Assembly (NCBI RefSeq): GCF_013114625.1
Contig: NZ_VTXD01000002.1
Coordinates: 248,001 to 312,000, forward strand
Reading direction: 5' to 3'
From: Vibrio sp. 99-70-13A1
GTDB taxonomy: Bacteria > Pseudomonadota > Gammaproteobacteria > Enterobacterales > Vibrionaceae
Length of the DNA: 64,000 nt
Shown here: positions 8,395 through 17,762 of the stretch, piece after piece
Position numbering within the stretch: position 1 is the first letter of the stretch
Layout of the letters: every line of letters begins with the position of its first letter
Position numbers and translations under genes: made by a program
The notes under the pieces: model-generated
Database searches by the model: none
Told to the model about the DNA's origin: nothing
What the model saw: the letters and a program-made list of their open reading frames with translations, nothing else

Positions 8395-9878
8395 AGCAAA
8401 AATTCGATCTAAGCGGTTTCAAGAATAATGATATTCGCGGCGTCATAGGTAAGCAGGTATCTGAAGAGCTAGCGTACCTGATAGGTAAAGCATTTGCCCA
8501 ATGGCTCATAACCAGAAATCCATCTTTACACCTTCAAAAAGGTACGGTCTCGAACCCAAATAGTTCTGCAACCACGAGCGTCAATGATTCAATATTATCC
8601 AACGTCGTTGTTATCGGCCGAGATAATAGAGAGACCTCTTGGGTGTATCAAAACGCGCTAACATCAGGGTTGATGGAGGTGGGTATCAAGGTTATTGATC
8701 TTGGAACAACAGGTACTGAAGAGGTGTATTTCGCTACCCGTCATGTAAAGGCACTCGGTGGGATACAAGTTACTGCTAGCCATAACCCAATTCAATATAA
8801 TGGCATGAAACTAGTCGCTGAAAACGCTTCTCCGATTAGTAAAAACAGTGGGTTAGATACAATTAAAAATCTGGTTAATAACCTGAGTCTTGAGCCTAGT
8901 TATCTAAGGGACATGGATACAAATAGTGCGTCTGCCACTCAACAACCTCAATCGATAAGCTTCTTAAGCGACTATATTAGCCACTTACTTTCGTATATAG
9001 AACTTCCTACCATTCGCCCATTAAGAATTGTTGTTAATCCGGGTAATGGAGTGGCGGGTCATGTGCTCAACGCACTAGAAGAAAAGTTTGTTGAGCTGAA
9101 CGTACCCGTCACTTTTATCAAAATCAACTATGAACCTGATGGTCATTTCCCAAATGGCATACCAAACCCGCTCATCAAATCTAACCAAGTCGTTACCCAA
9201 CAAGCGGTAATAAAACACTCTGCTGACTTAGGTCTAGCCTGGGATGGCGATTTTGACCGTTGCTTTTTCTTCGACGATAAAGGTCGCTATATTGAAGGCT
9301 ATTACATCGTGGGTTTACTCATCGAAGCCTTCTTAAAAAAAGAAGTTAATGCAACCGTCTTACATGATGCTAGGCTCATCTGGAATACCGTCGAAGTCGC
9401 TAAAAAGTTCGGTGGAACGTCTCTACAAGTGAAAGCAGGTCACGCTTTAATCAAAGAAAAAATGCGAGAAGAAAATGCAATTTATGGGGGTGAAATGAGT
9501 GCCCATCACTATTTCAGAGACTTCGGATACTGCGATTCCGGTATGATCCCATGGCTGCTCATCATCGAGCTTATCTCTAAAACTCAAAAATCGCTTTCAG
9601 AGCTGACCTCCCCTAGTATCAATGCGTTCCCGTCTTCCGGTGAAATAAATTGCACAGTTGATAACCCTAAACAGGTTATTGAAAAAGTTCTAGAACGATA
9701 TAGACATGAATCTGTGAGCATTGACCATACTGATGGCATAAGCCTTGATTTAGGGGAGTGGCGCTTTAACCTGAGGCAATCGAACACTGAGCCTCTTATT
9801 CGATTGAATGTTGAAACGAGAGGAGACAAAGCACTTCTTGCGAAGAAGACCGATGAAGTCCTTTCTTTACTAAAATAA
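8391..9878 (+). CDS. manB: Phosphomannomutase (ManB/CpsG)
   Basis: This 495-residue alpha-D-phosphohexomutase interconverts mannose-6-P and mannose-1-P, which feeds the upstream ManC. The catalytic phosphoserine loop TASHNPIQYNG (Ser130) is present. So are the magnesium loop WDGDFDRC, the sugar-recognition GGEMSAHHYFRDFGYCDSG, and the phosphate-binding RQSNTEPLIRLNVE. The family norm is about 455 residues. The extra length comes from two polar insertions near residues 50-68 and 175-190, similar in character to those in ManC. It overlaps manC by 4 bases (ATGA). Confidence 0.94.
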   Translation: MKQKFDLSGFKNNDIRGVIGKQVSEELAYLIGKAFAQWLITRNPSLHLQKGTVSNPNSSATTSVNDSILSNVVVIGRDNRETSWVYQNALTSGLMEVGIKVIDLGTTGTEEVYFATRHVKALGGIQVTASHNPIQYNGMKLVAENASPISKNSGLDTIKNLVNNLSLEPSYLRDMDTNSASATQQPQSISFLSDYISHLLSYIELPTIRPLRIVVNPGNGVAGHVLNALEEKFVELNVPVTFIKINYEPDGHFPNGIPNPLIKSNQVVTQQAVIKHSADLGLAWDGDFDRCFFFDDKGRYIEGYYIVGLLIEAFLKKEVNATVLHDARLIWNTVEVAKKFGGTSLQVKAGHALIKEKMREENAIYGGEMSAHHYFRDFGYCDSGMIPWLLIIELISKTQKSLSELTSPSINAFPSSGEINCTVDNPKQVIEKVLERYRHESVSIDHTDGISLDLGEWRFNLRQSNTEPLIRLNVETRGDKALLAKKTDEVLSLLK

Positions 9879-9930
9879 ATGGATTAACCGATTGAGTGAC
9901 CTAAATATCTGAACACCTGAACGCTCAAAC

Positions 9931-9966
9931 AACAAAGCCGTAGAAATCATCTTCGGCTTTGTTTTA
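9931..9966 (+). terminator. Terminator of manC-manB
   Basis: The inverted repeat ACAAAGCCG / CGGCTTTGT around a 12-base loop is followed by TTTTATT, 53 bases past manB. It may also serve the convergent gene at 10027. Confidence 0.8.
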
Positions 9967-10026
9967 TTCTAAGAATCGCTTCCAAATCAACGAAGTAAAA
10001 TGGAATCATTCAATTCGTTGTTCAAA

Positions 10027-10440
10027 TTACTTTAGCTGCATCGAATTGAACGTTTCGTCAATGACACCTGAACCTTTGCGCTTTTTCATTGTAACTTTTA
10101 CGCTGCGTTTGCCATCAGCAACATTGTAGCGAATCGCTTGACCAAGGTATTTATCATTGCGTTTAATATCACGCGCATTCAATTTGATGGTTTTATTACC
10201 ACGGTTAACTTCGCAACGGTAATCCCAGTCTTTACTGCCATCTTTCACATCCAAAAGAATTCTTTGGTTTGATGCGCCTGGTGTCACTTTAATTCCACGT
10301 GGTTTTTTATCGATGGCTAACGCAAGACCAGCTTTACATAGCTGTTCAGCAGTAAAGCCCTGAGCCGCTTCTACTTGAGGAGTAGTAAACGCACTCACAG
10401 CGACGAATGCTAGGCTTGCCAATGTCGTCTTCATTTTCAT
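10027..10440 (-). CDS. Small secreted protein of unknown function
   Basis: The protein has 137 residues with a Sec signal (MKMKTTLASLAFVAVSAFTTPQVEA, cleavage near AQG). The mature part of about 112 residues is basic and probably mostly beta. It has only two cysteines (EQLCKAG and DYRCEVN), which could form one disulfide in the periplasm. I do not recognise the family. It is monocistronic, convergent with manB, and divergent in context from nothing informative. Codon use looks like its neighbours, so it is probably a real gene. Function unknown. Confidence 0.7.
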   Translation of the reverse strand: MKMKTTLASLAFVAVSAFTTPQVEAAQGFTAEQLCKAGLALAIDKKPRGIKVTPGASNQRILLDVKDGSKDWDYRCEVNRGNKTIKLNARDIKRNDKYLGQAIRYNVADGKRSVKVTMKKRKGSGVIDETFNSMQLK

Positions 10441-10572
10441 GGATAATACCTTAATTCAATATTGAACACCGTTCTATTAAATCACTGCATCAGTACACCG
10501 TCAATGTTTTTATGGAATGATAGACTTTATAATAAAATTATCAAATAGAGTCCGTTATGAATTGATGAATCA

Positions 10573-11550
10573 CTAACCAGAATAATAATCGTGCGTCTTT
10601 TGGATAAGATTGACGATGTCATGTTTCTCTAATCGGTTGATTCCAGCCGCCGCTTCACGCCCTCCTCCCGTTCTAAATTCACCACAGATCTTCACCGCAC
10701 CTTGCTTATTAATTAAGGGAGCACGCAAAGAAACGGTATAGCTAAGATTTGAATTTAAGGTTAATACCACACTGGCTCGATCAGGGTTTTGATTGGCTAA
10801 ATAGTTGCCATAAACCCCACTTATCCGCCTAGAGGCTGCAACATCAGGTAGCTCAAATACACGAACAACATCAGTTTGGGCTATCGGGATTAGGCTTTCT
10901 ACTAAAGACCAATCTTCAGCGTAAGCTTTTTGTAAAACATAAAATGGGGAGGTTGGATCATCAATGACATCAAATGGAGATCGATATTTCAGAAGCTTTT
11001 TATACAGTTCAGCAGGATCAAAATGTAGATCGGAGACTTCTCTTCCATATCCATTGTAATTGATCAAAGTGCCCAACTCTTTTAATTGCTCTCGTTGAGT
11101 CTTGCTTAACTGGTATTGCTCAGCAAGTTCGTCAGCAACAGACAAAAGGTTATCACCGTACGCACCCGCAATAGCCCAGTACACAAACTGACCTTTAAGC
11201 TGCTTATTAACTATCAATGCGGTACAAGTATTTGGGTCTAAATCGATATGACAAGTTAAATTAAGATGACCAGGAATGTCCCCAGATTTATGATGATCAA
11301 AGTAGGTCACTTTCACACCTGATTCGAGTAACGTATTCAGCGTGTCTCTATTCTTATCTAATGAAACATCCAAGACTAACACTTCATCACCTGCTGAGGT
11401 TTTCACTTCGCAAGCATCGACATTAGTCAAAAGCTCAACATTACGCTTAACCCCTGTAACCAGTTTTGCTTCTTTTGGCTGCGCTAGCCTTAGTTGAATT
11501 AAAGAGATAATGCCATCTGCATCGCCATTGAATACGTCATAATTCATTCG
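10573..11550 (-). CDS. DHH-family phosphoesterase
   Basis: The protein has 325 residues when started at MNYDVFNGDADGI, the usual start of this family; an upstream ATG would add 21 residues with no homology signal. The N-terminal DHH domain shows NGDADG (metal aspartates), VLDVSLD and YFDHHKSGD, which is the DHH motif itself. The C-terminal DHHA1-like region has FRTGGGREAAAGI, the GGGx substrate loop. The family includes nanoRNases and cyclic-dinucleotide phosphodiesterases. This single-domain cytoplasmic type has no assigned substrate. A terminator-like hairpin (11706-11740) separates it from aroG, so it is probably transcribed on its own. Confidence 0.85.
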   Translation of the reverse strand, partial: RMNYDVFNGDADGIISLIQLRLAQPKEAKLVTGVKRNVELLTNVDACEVKTSAGDEVLVLDVSLDKNRDTLNTLLESGVKVTYFDHHKSGDIPGHLNLTCHIDLDPNTCTALIVNKQLKGQFVYWAIAGAYGDNLLSVADELAEQYQLSKTQREQLKELGTLINYNGYGREVSDLHFDPAELYKKLLKYRSPFDVIDDPTSPFYVLQKAYAEDWSLVESLIPIAQTDVVRVFELPDVAASRRISGVYGNYLANQNPDRASVVLTLNSNLSYTVSLRAPLINKQGAVKICGEFRTGGGREAAAGINRLEKHDIVNLIQKTHDYYSG

Positions 11551-11705
11551 ATTGATCTTTCCTTTCGTTATCGATCCGGCTTGAGTTAAGAAGGAAACTT
11601 TACAGCCTTTCACTCACCTGTACTTTCGTTTACGCTAACCTATTGAATGATAACTGCAAAGAAAAGAACTATACCGTTATCTTCGCGTTTATATCATTTA
11701 AAACT

Positions 11706-11740
11706 AAAAAACCTCACTGACTTAAGCCAATGAGGTTTTT
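11706..11740 (-). terminator. Terminator of aroG
   Basis: The hairpin AAAAACCTCA...TGAGGTTTTT has A/T runs on both sides. It lies about 40 bases past the aroG stop on the minus strand. Confidence 0.8.
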
Positions 11741-11778
11741 ATTAAATTTTTACTTTGCTTAGAATAAGCTATAGCAAG

Positions 11779-12834
11779 TTAAGCTTTATTACGGCGCTCA
11801 ACTACTGCGTCTGCAAGCTGACGAAGTACCGTTTCAGTATCGTCCCAACCAATACACGCATCGGTGATTGATTGACCGTAAGTTGCGGCTTTACCATCTA
11901 CCAGATCTTGACGACCTTCAACTAGGTGAGACTCAATCATCACACCAAAGACAGCTTTATCACCGCCAGCAATTTGAGCACTAACGTCATCAGATACATT
12001 CATTTGACGCTTAAACTGTTTAGAGCTGTTTGCGTGGCTGAAATCGATCATCACTTTTTGCGGTAAACCTGAAGCTTCAAGTTCATCTTTAATCTTAGCG
12101 ACGTGCTCTGCGCTGTAGTTTGGCTCTTTACCACCACGTAAAATGATGTGGCAATCAGGGTTACCTGCCGTTTCGATAATCGCCGAGTGACCGTATTTCG
12201 TTACCGATAAAAAGTGGTGTGAAGCGCTAGCAGAACGAATAGCATCTGTCGCAATTTTAATATTGCCGTCAGTACCATTTTTAAAGCCTACAGGGCATGA
12301 AAGACCTGAAGATAGCTCACGGTGAACTTGTGATTCAGTTGTACGCGCACCAATTGCACCCCAACTGATTAGATCCGCCACATATTGTGGAGTGATCATA
12401 TCAAGGAATTCACTTGCTGTCGGCATTCCCATATCAGTCAAATCAAGCAACAATTTACGACCAAAACGTAAACCATCGTTAAGTTTAAAAGTGTCGTCCA
12501 TGTACGGGTCATTGATCAAACCCTTCCAACCAACGGTAGTGCGCGGCTTTTCAAAATACACACGCATCACAATTTCAAGGCGGTCACCCAGTTCATCACG
12601 TAATACTTTTAAACGCTTACCGTATTCGATAGCTGCTTCCGTGTCATGAATAGAACAAGGACCAACAATCACAAGTAGACGATCGTCTTTATCTTTTAAA
12701 ATATTATGAATAGCTTTGCGGCTTTCAAATGTAGTCGAAGCAGCAGTTTCTGTTGCAGGAAACTTTTCTAAAACGGCAACAGGAGGTAATAACTCTTTTA
12801 CTTTATTAATTCTTACATCATCAGTCTGGAACAT
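11779..12834 (-). CDS. aroG: 3-deoxy-7-phosphoheptulonate (DAHP) synthase, AroG type
   Basis: The 351-residue class I DAHP synthase condenses phosphoenolpyruvate and erythrose-4-phosphate, the first step of aromatic amino acid synthesis. Similarity to E. coli AroG is obvious throughout: ELLPPVAVLEKFPATE, VGPCSIHD, RVYFEKPRTTVGWKGL, GARTTESQVHRELSSGLS, HIILRGGKEPNYS and DFSHANSSKQ. Metal and substrate residues (the Cys of GPCS, the KPR lysine and arginine) are kept. The near-identity to AroG suggests phenylalanine feedback, but the isozyme type cannot be proven by eye. Upstream is a TyrR-like operator (13002-13019) with a weaker neighbour, consistent with TyrR control as in enterics. Confidence 0.95.
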   Translation of the reverse strand: MFQTDDVRINKVKELLPPVAVLEKFPATETAASTTFESRKAIHNILKDKDDRLLVIVGPCSIHDTEAAIEYGKRLKVLRDELGDRLEIVMRVYFEKPRTTVGWKGLINDPYMDDTFKLNDGLRFGRKLLLDLTDMGMPTASEFLDMITPQYVADLISWGAIGARTTESQVHRELSSGLSCPVGFKNGTDGNIKIATDAIRSASASHHFLSVTKYGHSAIIETAGNPDCHIILRGGKEPNYSAEHVAKIKDELEASGLPQKVMIDFSHANSSKQFKRQMNVSDDVSAQIAGGDKAVFGVMIESHLVEGRQDLVDGKAATYGQSITDACIGWDDTETVLRQLADAVVERRNKA

Positions 12835-12977
12835 TGCTTACTTCTTCCTTTTCTATCCTTGAGCTAAATTCGCGTGTTCAAACACAACTTCTATCAGCAT
12901 TAATCTTCTTGTTCCCTGTAACTTATCTAGTAAAAACGTTAACTTCAATCACTATTTAAAAATAAAGGCAATTTATT

Positions 12978-12995
12978 TTGTGTTTTATATTTACA
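12978..12995 (-). promoter_or_regulatory. Possible second, weak TyrR half-box
   Basis: On the minus strand a second TGTAAA begins 24 bases after the first one and is followed by N6 and a poor right half (ACACAA). A strong/weak tandem arrangement is common at TyrR promoters. This copy alone would not be convincing. Confidence 0.3.
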
Positions 12996-13001
12996 ACACC
13001 T

Positions 13002-13019
13002 TGTATAGCTTAATTTACA
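13002..13019 (-). promoter_or_regulatory. Putative TyrR box upstream of aroG
   Basis: Read on the minus strand this is TGTAAA-TTAAGC-TATACA. It matches the TyrR consensus TGTAAA-N6-TTTACA with one mismatch. It lies about 170-185 bases before the aroG start and just downstream of the XRE gene stop. Confidence 0.5.
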
Positions 13020-13030
13020 CTGATTATTTT

Positions 13031-13384
13031 CTAAGCAGATTGCACGGTATGAGCGTATTCAACGACCACCTGATTCCCTTCAATATAAGCATTTTGTATT
13101 ACCCCATCGACGCTCATTCGACTCTGTAGATAAACAATTTTTGGCGCTTGGCCCATTGTCTCTTTTAAAGATGGTAAAACGTGTTTTGGTTCTAAATGAA
13201 GTAAACGGCAAAAGTGGCTAATGAATGGCATGGTTAAAGGGTTCTCTCCTCTAAGGATTCGAGAAAAAGTAAGTTGATTCATGCCGAGTTGCTTAGAAAA
13301 TTCCATTTGTGTAATACGCATTTTCGATTTTTGTGACATCCAAGTTTGGTAGAGGGCTTCTCTATCTTGTTCTGTGAATTCCAT
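13031..13384 (-). CDS. XRE-type helix-turn-helix transcriptional regulator
   Basis: The protein has 117 residues. Residues about 22-65 form a Cro/C1 helix-turn-helix (MRITQMEFSKQLGMNQLTFSRILRGENPLTM...FCRLLHLEP). The C-terminal half of about 45 residues (KIVYLQSRMSVDGVIQNAYIEGNQVVVEYA) is beta-rich and may bind a ligand or dimerise. It is not part of any phage or toxin-antitoxin pair here. It precedes aroG on the same strand with a 196-base gap. The target is unknown. A ribosome site (AAGGATGA) precedes the ATG. Confidence 0.8.
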   Translation of the reverse strand: MEFTEQDREALYQTWMSQKSKMRITQMEFSKQLGMNQLTFSRILRGENPLTMPFISHFCRLLHLEPKHVLPSLKETMGQAPKIVYLQSRMSVDGVIQNAYIEGNQVVVEYAHTVQSA

Positions 13385-13700
13385 GATTCATCCTTATATA
13401 AGTCAGTTGAATGAATTGTCGTTGTTTTAATACAAATGGATGTCAGGGCTTGGTTAATGGAAGTCAGAGGTTTGTTTTTATCGGCATAATAATTGTGACG
13501 TTTTATGATCGCACCGCCGTTCATACATATCATTTTTATATTTATTTCTATCATTAACTCATTTATATCAATACGTTATGAAAATCGTGACCTTTCATTT
13601 ATCAAGTTAATTTTCTCCGAAAATTAAAAACTTGAACTGACATTCCACATTTGAATCATTCACTTCGTATTTATAAATGTTGTTGGCTACATTTCGCTTG
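13385..13700. other. Divergent promoter region between the XRE gene and gbpA leader
   Basis: This AT-rich stretch carries no supported gene. It should contain the promoter of the XRE regulator (minus strand) and that of the gbpA transcript (plus strand), since the riboswitch starts just downstream at about 13702. I could not place -35/-10 boxes with confidence. Confidence 0.4.
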
Positions 13701-13701
13701 C

Positions 13702-13797
13702 TCAAACGCACTTTTGGCAAACTATCTGAAAAGGTAGGACGCAAAACCACCGGTCTGTCGATGTTACTTTTACAGATGTTAGGCATACCAAGGTTAA
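13702..13797 (+). promoter_or_regulatory. Cyclic-di-GMP-I (GEMM) riboswitch aptamer
   Basis: The conserved core is readable: ACGCAC, GGCAAAC, GGTAGGACGCAAAACCACCGG, then a P3 stem closing at TTAGGCATACC. The GGACGCAAAxCC-CCGG string, with the tetraloop/receptor elements, is diagnostic of GEMM-I. The aptamer lies about 250 bases ahead of gbpA, as the Vc1 riboswitch does in V. cholerae, where c-di-GMP raises GbpA. The expression platform is not obvious. No strong terminator follows directly, and the leader holds an 8-base complement to the aptamer core at 13973-13980. Confidence 0.92.
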
Positions 13798-14046
13798 TTG
13801 TATATATGGTTCTCTATCATTCTGTTTTTTAACTATATGCTTATACCATTGCCGAATTTTTAAACTCTATATTCAGCAATGACGATATGCAGTCTAGATT
13901 CATTCATAACACATACGAATGATTAACCAATAATGTTTGCATATCTTCAGGTGTATGCCTCAGATAAATCACTGCGTCCTCTAAGCACAGTTAAGTGCAA
14001 ACCATGCCAGAGTGTCATCTTTTTTGTCAGCTATTTATAAGGAAAA
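13798..14046 (+). other. Long 5' leader of gbpA (possible expression platform)
   Basis: About 250 untranslated bases separate the aptamer from the gbpA start. TGCGTCCT at 13973-13980 is the exact complement of AGGACGCA inside the aptamer core (13736-13743). The segment GCACAGTTAAGTGC at about 13985-13998 can fold locally. The ribosome site AAGGAAAA directly precedes the ATG pair. The sequence suggests anti-aptamer pairing but does not prove it. Confidence 0.45.
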
Positions 14047-15513
14047 ATGATGAATAAACTCCCAAATAAAACCCTAATTGCCCTTTCACTTTTTAGTGTG
14101 AGTAGCGCGAGTTTTGGACACGGATACGTCTCTGCCTATGAAAAAGGTGTGGCAGAAAGCCGAGTGGCGCTGTGTAAATTCCCAGCCAGTGACACCAATG
14201 AAAAAAATACGCATTGTGGTGCCATTCAATACGAACCCCAAAGTGTAGAAGGACCTGATGGCTTTCCTGAAACTGGACCTCAAGATGGAAAAATCGCCAG
14301 CGCACAAAGCTCACTTGCCGCCGCTTTAGATGAACAAACAGCAAACCGCTGGGTTAAACGACCAATTCAATCTGGTTCTCAGTTTTTCGAGTGGACGTTC
14401 ACTGCTAACCACGTTACCCATGATTGGAAATACTACATTACCAACTCAAACTGGAACCCAAACCTGCCTCTTGCACGTAGCTCATTCGATCTCACTCCAT
14501 TTTGTGTGGTAGATGGCGGAATGGTTCAACCACCTAAACGCGTAAATCACCTGTGTAATGTACCTGAACGCGAAGGCTACCAAGTCATTCTGGCTGTATG
14601 GGACGTGGGTGATACCGCTGCGTCTTTTTATAATGTCATCGACGTGCAATTTAATGGTGACGGTCCCGTAATTCCTGATTGGGAGCAAGGCGGTCAAGTT
14701 AACCCGACGATGGATCTAAATATCGGTGACAGCGTTTATACGCGTGTATTTGATCAATCTGGAGAGAACCCTTCTTACAGCACAGAAGTGGTGATTGAAA
14801 GTGCAGAGCAAGGAAAAGCCAATAACTGGTCTCACGCCCTCGCGACGAAAATCAATAAAGAGCAAGTGCAAATAAAATCCGGTCAACTCAATGATACTGG
14901 TGACTTTACGCCTGTTTACGGAACAAACCCTATTTACTTAAAGGCAGGATCTGGGTTTGATAGTGTTGAAGTGGGATACAAGATTGAGACACCAGAACCT
15001 GACTACGATCTTGCTGTTACGGGTCTTGAGGCTGAATACATTATTGACGATAGTCCGACAAACATTGACTTAACACTTGCGGCGACTGGCGATCTTCAAG
15101 CTGAGCTAACCGTATTTAATCACCATAGAGAAGCACTGGCATCCCACGTTTCTGAACTGGCAGATGGTCAAGTTGATGATGTTCAGCTGACGTTATCAAA
15201 ATCAGAAGCCGGTCACCACATGCTTGTTATTGTGACCAAAGATGCACAAGGTAATCTAGTTGATCAAAACACTCTTGATTTCCACCTAGTCGAAGAACAA
15301 ACCCCGCCACCAACAGGTGAGTATGATTTCGTATTCCCAGAAGGTATTGAAACCTACACTGCAGGTACTAAAGTACTAAGCAGTGATGGCAATGTTTATC
15401 AATGTAAAGAGTTCCCATACTCTGGATACTGCGTTCAATGGTCACCTTCTGCGACTCATTATGAGCCAGGAGTTGGGTCACATTGGCAATCGGCTTGGAA
15501 TAAGCTGAACTAA
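14047..15513 (+). CDS. gbpA: GlcNAc/chitin-binding LPMO GbpA
   Basis: The secreted protein has 488 residues and four domains. Signal cleavage before [10 protein letters not shown] makes His25 the N-terminal ligand of the LPMO copper histidine brace. The second histidine is His122 in TANHVTHDW. Domain 1 (AA10 LPMO, about 25-205) is nearly identical in motif to V. cholerae GbpA, including [10 protein letters not shown] and [25 protein letters not shown]. Two middle domains follow, which in V. cholerae bind the bacterial surface. Residues about 424-488 form a chitin-binding module (aromatic-rich [15 protein letters not shown]...HWQSAW). It oxidatively cleaves and binds chitin and mediates attachment. 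The upstream c-di-GMP riboswitch ties expression to the sessile state. Confidence 0.96.
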   Translation: MMNKLPNKTLIALSLFSVSSASFGHGYVSAYEKGVAESRVALCKFPASDTNEKNTHCGAIQYEPQSVEGPDGFPETGPQDGKIASAQSSLAAALDEQTANRWVKRPIQSGSQFFEWTFTANHVTHDWKYYITNSNWNPNLPLARSSFDLTPFCVVDGGMVQPPKRVNHLCNVPEREGYQVILAVWDVGDTAASFYNVIDVQFNGDGPVIPDWEQGGQVNPTMDLNIGDSVYTRVFDQSGENPSYSTEVVIESAEQGKANNWSHALATKINKEQVQIKSGQLNDTGDFTPVYGTNPIYLKAGSGFDSVEVGYKIETPEPDYDLAVTGLEAEYIIDDSPTNIDLTLAATGDLQAELTVFNHHREALASHVSELADGQVDDVQLTLSKSEAGHHMLVIVTKDAQGNLVDQNTLDFHLVEEQTPPPTGEYDFVFPEGIETYTAGTKVLSSDGNVYQCKEFPYSGYCVQWSPSATHYEPGVGSHWQSAWNKLN

Positions 15514-15546
15514 CATAGTCACCCTATAAAAACATAATCAACCCAT

Positions 15547-15577
15547 AAAAAGCGGAGATTTGTCTCCGCTTTTTTAT
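15547..15577 (+). terminator. Terminator of gbpA, possibly bidirectional
   Basis: The hairpin AAAAGCGGAGA-TTTG-TCTCCGCTTTTTT lies about 35 bases past gbpA and 30 bases past the convergent cyoE end. It suits both strands. Confidence 0.9.
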
Positions 15578-15606
15578 TACCTGAGCGATTGATTTACAGA
15601 AGAAAA

Positions 15607-16620
15607 CTACAAGAGGTAATGATCTGCAAGCAAAGCAATAAAGAGCAACATTAGATGATATATAGAAAACTTAAACGTTTTCATCGCGGTACTCTTATCA
15701 CTTCGATACTTAAGTAACCAAGCATGATAGATAAATCCACCATTCAGAACCAATGACGCCGTTAAGTAAATCCAACTACTCATTCCTACCAAAACCGGCA
15801 GTAAACACACCACACTCAATAAAAGGGTATAAAGGAAAATGGACGTTTTGGTATAACTGATACCATGCGTCACTGGCAGCATTGGAATATTCACCTTTGC
15901 ATATTCATCACGTCGATGAATCGCAAGCGCCCAAAAATGCGGAGGGGTCCAAATGAAGATGATCATCACTAATAGCCATGCATGAGAATGAAGCTCATTA
16001 GTGACAGCTGTCCAGCCGAGCAGCGGCGGCATAGCTCCTGCGATTCCGGCAATCACAATATTTTGCGGGGTTGCGCGCTTCAAATACATAGTATAAACAA
16101 CCGCATATCCTAATAAACTGGCAAAGGTTAACCAAGCTGTCAGTGCATTCACCACAAAAAATAAAATCGCAAAGCCAACCACACCAATCACAGTCGCAAA
16201 GCCAAATACGCTATAGGAGCTAAGCTCACCAGATGGTAATGGTCTGCGACGAGTTCGAGTCATTTTTGCATCAATTTTACTGTCAATAAGATGATTAAAC
16301 GCAGCGGCCGCTCCAGCCATCAAACCAATACCAATCAGCCCAAATACGGTTTCTTTTAACGGTAACCCCGAAGGTACAGCAAGACACATCCCCACTAATG
16401 CGGTTAACAGCATCAAAGCCACGACTTTCGGTTTGGTGAGCGTTAAATAGGCTTTCCAATGATGGCTTTCTTGAGTTTGATGGGTACTTTCTTCTCGAGT
16501 TATTGCGCCTCGAGATATAGCACTTCGGGTTACAGCCCCCCTAGATATCGCGCCCCCAGACATAGTACCTGCATCAGAAGCTCCATTTATTGCTCTCATA
16601 GTTGATGTCTTACTTGTCAT
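15607..16620 (-). CDS. cyoE: Protoheme IX farnesyltransferase (heme O synthase)
   Basis: The 337-residue polytopic UbiA-family prenyltransferase makes heme O for the oxidase encoded in the same locus. Catalytic Asp motifs [12 protein letters not shown] and [10 protein letters not shown] are present, plus the second acidic loop [14 protein letters not shown] start at 16620 because AAGGAG lies 6 bases ahead; this overlaps the ctaA stop by 11 bases. The cytoplasmic N-terminal tail is unusually long. It contains four tandem five-residue units ([20 protein letters not shown]; residues 23-42) that are not a family feature. It is the last gene of the cox assembly operon. Confidence 0.94.
   Translation of the reverse strand: MTSKTSTMRAINGASDAGTMSGGAISRGAVTRSAISRGAITREESTHQTQESHHWKAYLTLTKPKVVALMLLTALVGMCLAVPSGLPLKETVFGLIGIGLMAGAAAAFNHLIDSKIDAKMTRTRRRPLPSGELSSYSVFGFATVIGVVGFAILFFVVNALTAWLTFASLLGYAVVYTMYLKRATPQNIVIAGIAGAMPPLLGWTAVTNELHSHAWLLVMIIFIWTPPHFWALAIHRRDEYAKVNIPMLPVTHGISYTKTSIFLYTLLLSVVCLLPVLVGMSSWIYLTASLVLNGGFIYHAWLLKYRSDKSTAMKTFKFSIYHLMLLFIALLADHYLL
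16495..16554 (-). repeat. Intragenic 15-bp degenerate tandem repeat in cyoE
   Basis: Four consecutive units encode the pentapeptide pattern G/S-A-I/V-S/T-R in the cytoplasmic tail before the first membrane span of CyoE. The DNA units differ by a few bases each. Confidence 0.75.
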
Positions 16621-17713
16621 ACTCGACTCCTTCTGCATAATCTGCATGTCTCGACTTGTGAAGAGCTGCATCGCTAATTGGTACAACATTGTTTGTTATT
16701 TGGGTTTGATAATCTTGTCGATGCCAAAGTAAAAAGTTTGTGGTTACTACGCAAACGAGTAATAAAGCAGCAACCAGGTTATGAAGCACAGCAATAGAGA
16801 TAGGAAGCTGTAAAACAACATTGCCAATTCCTAGACTTACCTGAAGTAATAATAACGTCCCTACTCTTTTCGCTAAGCTATTCTGAATATTGCAAGGCTG
16901 CTGAGCGAGCTTCCATACAAGCACCAAAACCACGCAAGTCGTCGCGATAGCCCCAATTCTGTGAGAAACATGGATGGTCATTCGTGCTGGATATTCAAGC
17001 ACACCAAATTCATAGTTGTCGTGACCTGATTGAAGTAAGTCAAAGGCCTTGGAAAAGTCCAAGTACGCCATCCAATCACCTTCGCAAATGGGTAAACTAG
17101 TACACATTAACGCCGCATAATTCGATGAGGTCCATCCGCCTAAAAATATTTGAAGAATCACGATACTCAAGCTCGCGATAGCCCAAAACCGGACTGAAGG
17201 GTCAACATAAAGTGGATCAATATGTTGTTGTAAACCTTTCAATTTACAAAACAGAATGGCGAGCAATGAAAAGAGTGTGAAACCCCCTAAGAGATGTGCC
17301 ATAACCACCAATGGCATCAGTTTCAATGTCACGGTCCACATGCCAAGCGCCGCTTGAAATACAACAACAAATAAAATAGCCAGTGGTAACTTCGGCGAAA
17401 TAGTTTTTATCTTCATGCACCAAACCGTGATGCAGAAAATGACAATGCCTAAAGTGCCGGCGAAGTATCTATGGATCATTTCTAACCAAGCCTTGTCCGA
17501 TTCTATTGCGCTGCCAGGATATAGCTGTGCAGCTTTAGACAAAGAAGATGAGTCAGAAGGAACAATCATACTGCCATAACATCCTGGCCAATCGGGGCAA
17601 CCTAACCCAGCATCAGACAACCTTGTATAAGCGCCTAATACAATAACGGTTAACGTTAACAGCAAACTCACTTTTACGAGTAAGGTTAGATTTTTAGGTG
17701 TCTCATTAACCAT
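16610..17713 (-). CDS. ctaA: Heme A synthase (COX15/CtaA)
   Basis: The 367-residue membrane protein has eight predicted spans in two pseudo-repeats, each with conserved His residues that bind heme ([44 protein letters not shown]). The family signature [18 protein letters not shown] follows TM1. It oxidises heme O from CyoE to heme A for the aa3 centre. A good ribosome site (GGGAGAGG) supports the start. It overlaps cyoE by 11 bases. Confidence 0.94.
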   Translation of the reverse strand: MVNETPKNLTLLVKVSLLLTLTVIVLGAYTRLSDAGLGCPDWPGCYGSMIVPSDSSSLSKAAQLYPGSAIESDKAWLEMIHRYFAGTLGIVIFCITVWCMKIKTISPKLPLAILFVVVFQAALGMWTVTLKLMPLVVMAHLLGGFTLFSLLAILFCKLKGLQQHIDPLYVDPSVRFWAIASLSIVILQIFLGGWTSSNYAALMCTSLPICEGDWMAYLDFSKAFDLLQSGHDNYEFGVLEYPARMTIHVSHRIGAIATTCVVLVLVWKLAQQPCNIQNSLAKRVGTLLLLQVSLGIGNVVLQLPISIAVLHNLVAALLLVCVVTTNFLLWHRQDYQTQITNNVVPISDAALHKSRHADYAEGVEYDK

Positions 17714-17762
17714 GACCTCTCCCTATCATTTGACCCAATATCTCGGTTACCATAAGCTCTTA

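Noticed and set aside
10441..10572. Possible small RNA or attenuator between the secreted protein gene and the DHH gene
   Set aside because: No stable hairpin with a T-tract or conserved element is visible.
12392..12649. Plus-strand frame antisense to aroG
   Set aside because: It is fully inside a highly conserved gene in another frame; a shadow.
13985..14025. GCACAG...GCAAACCATGCC segment resembling a second GEMM aptamer start
   Set aside because: It lacks the essential GGACGCAAAGCC-CCGG core, so a second riboswitch is not supported.
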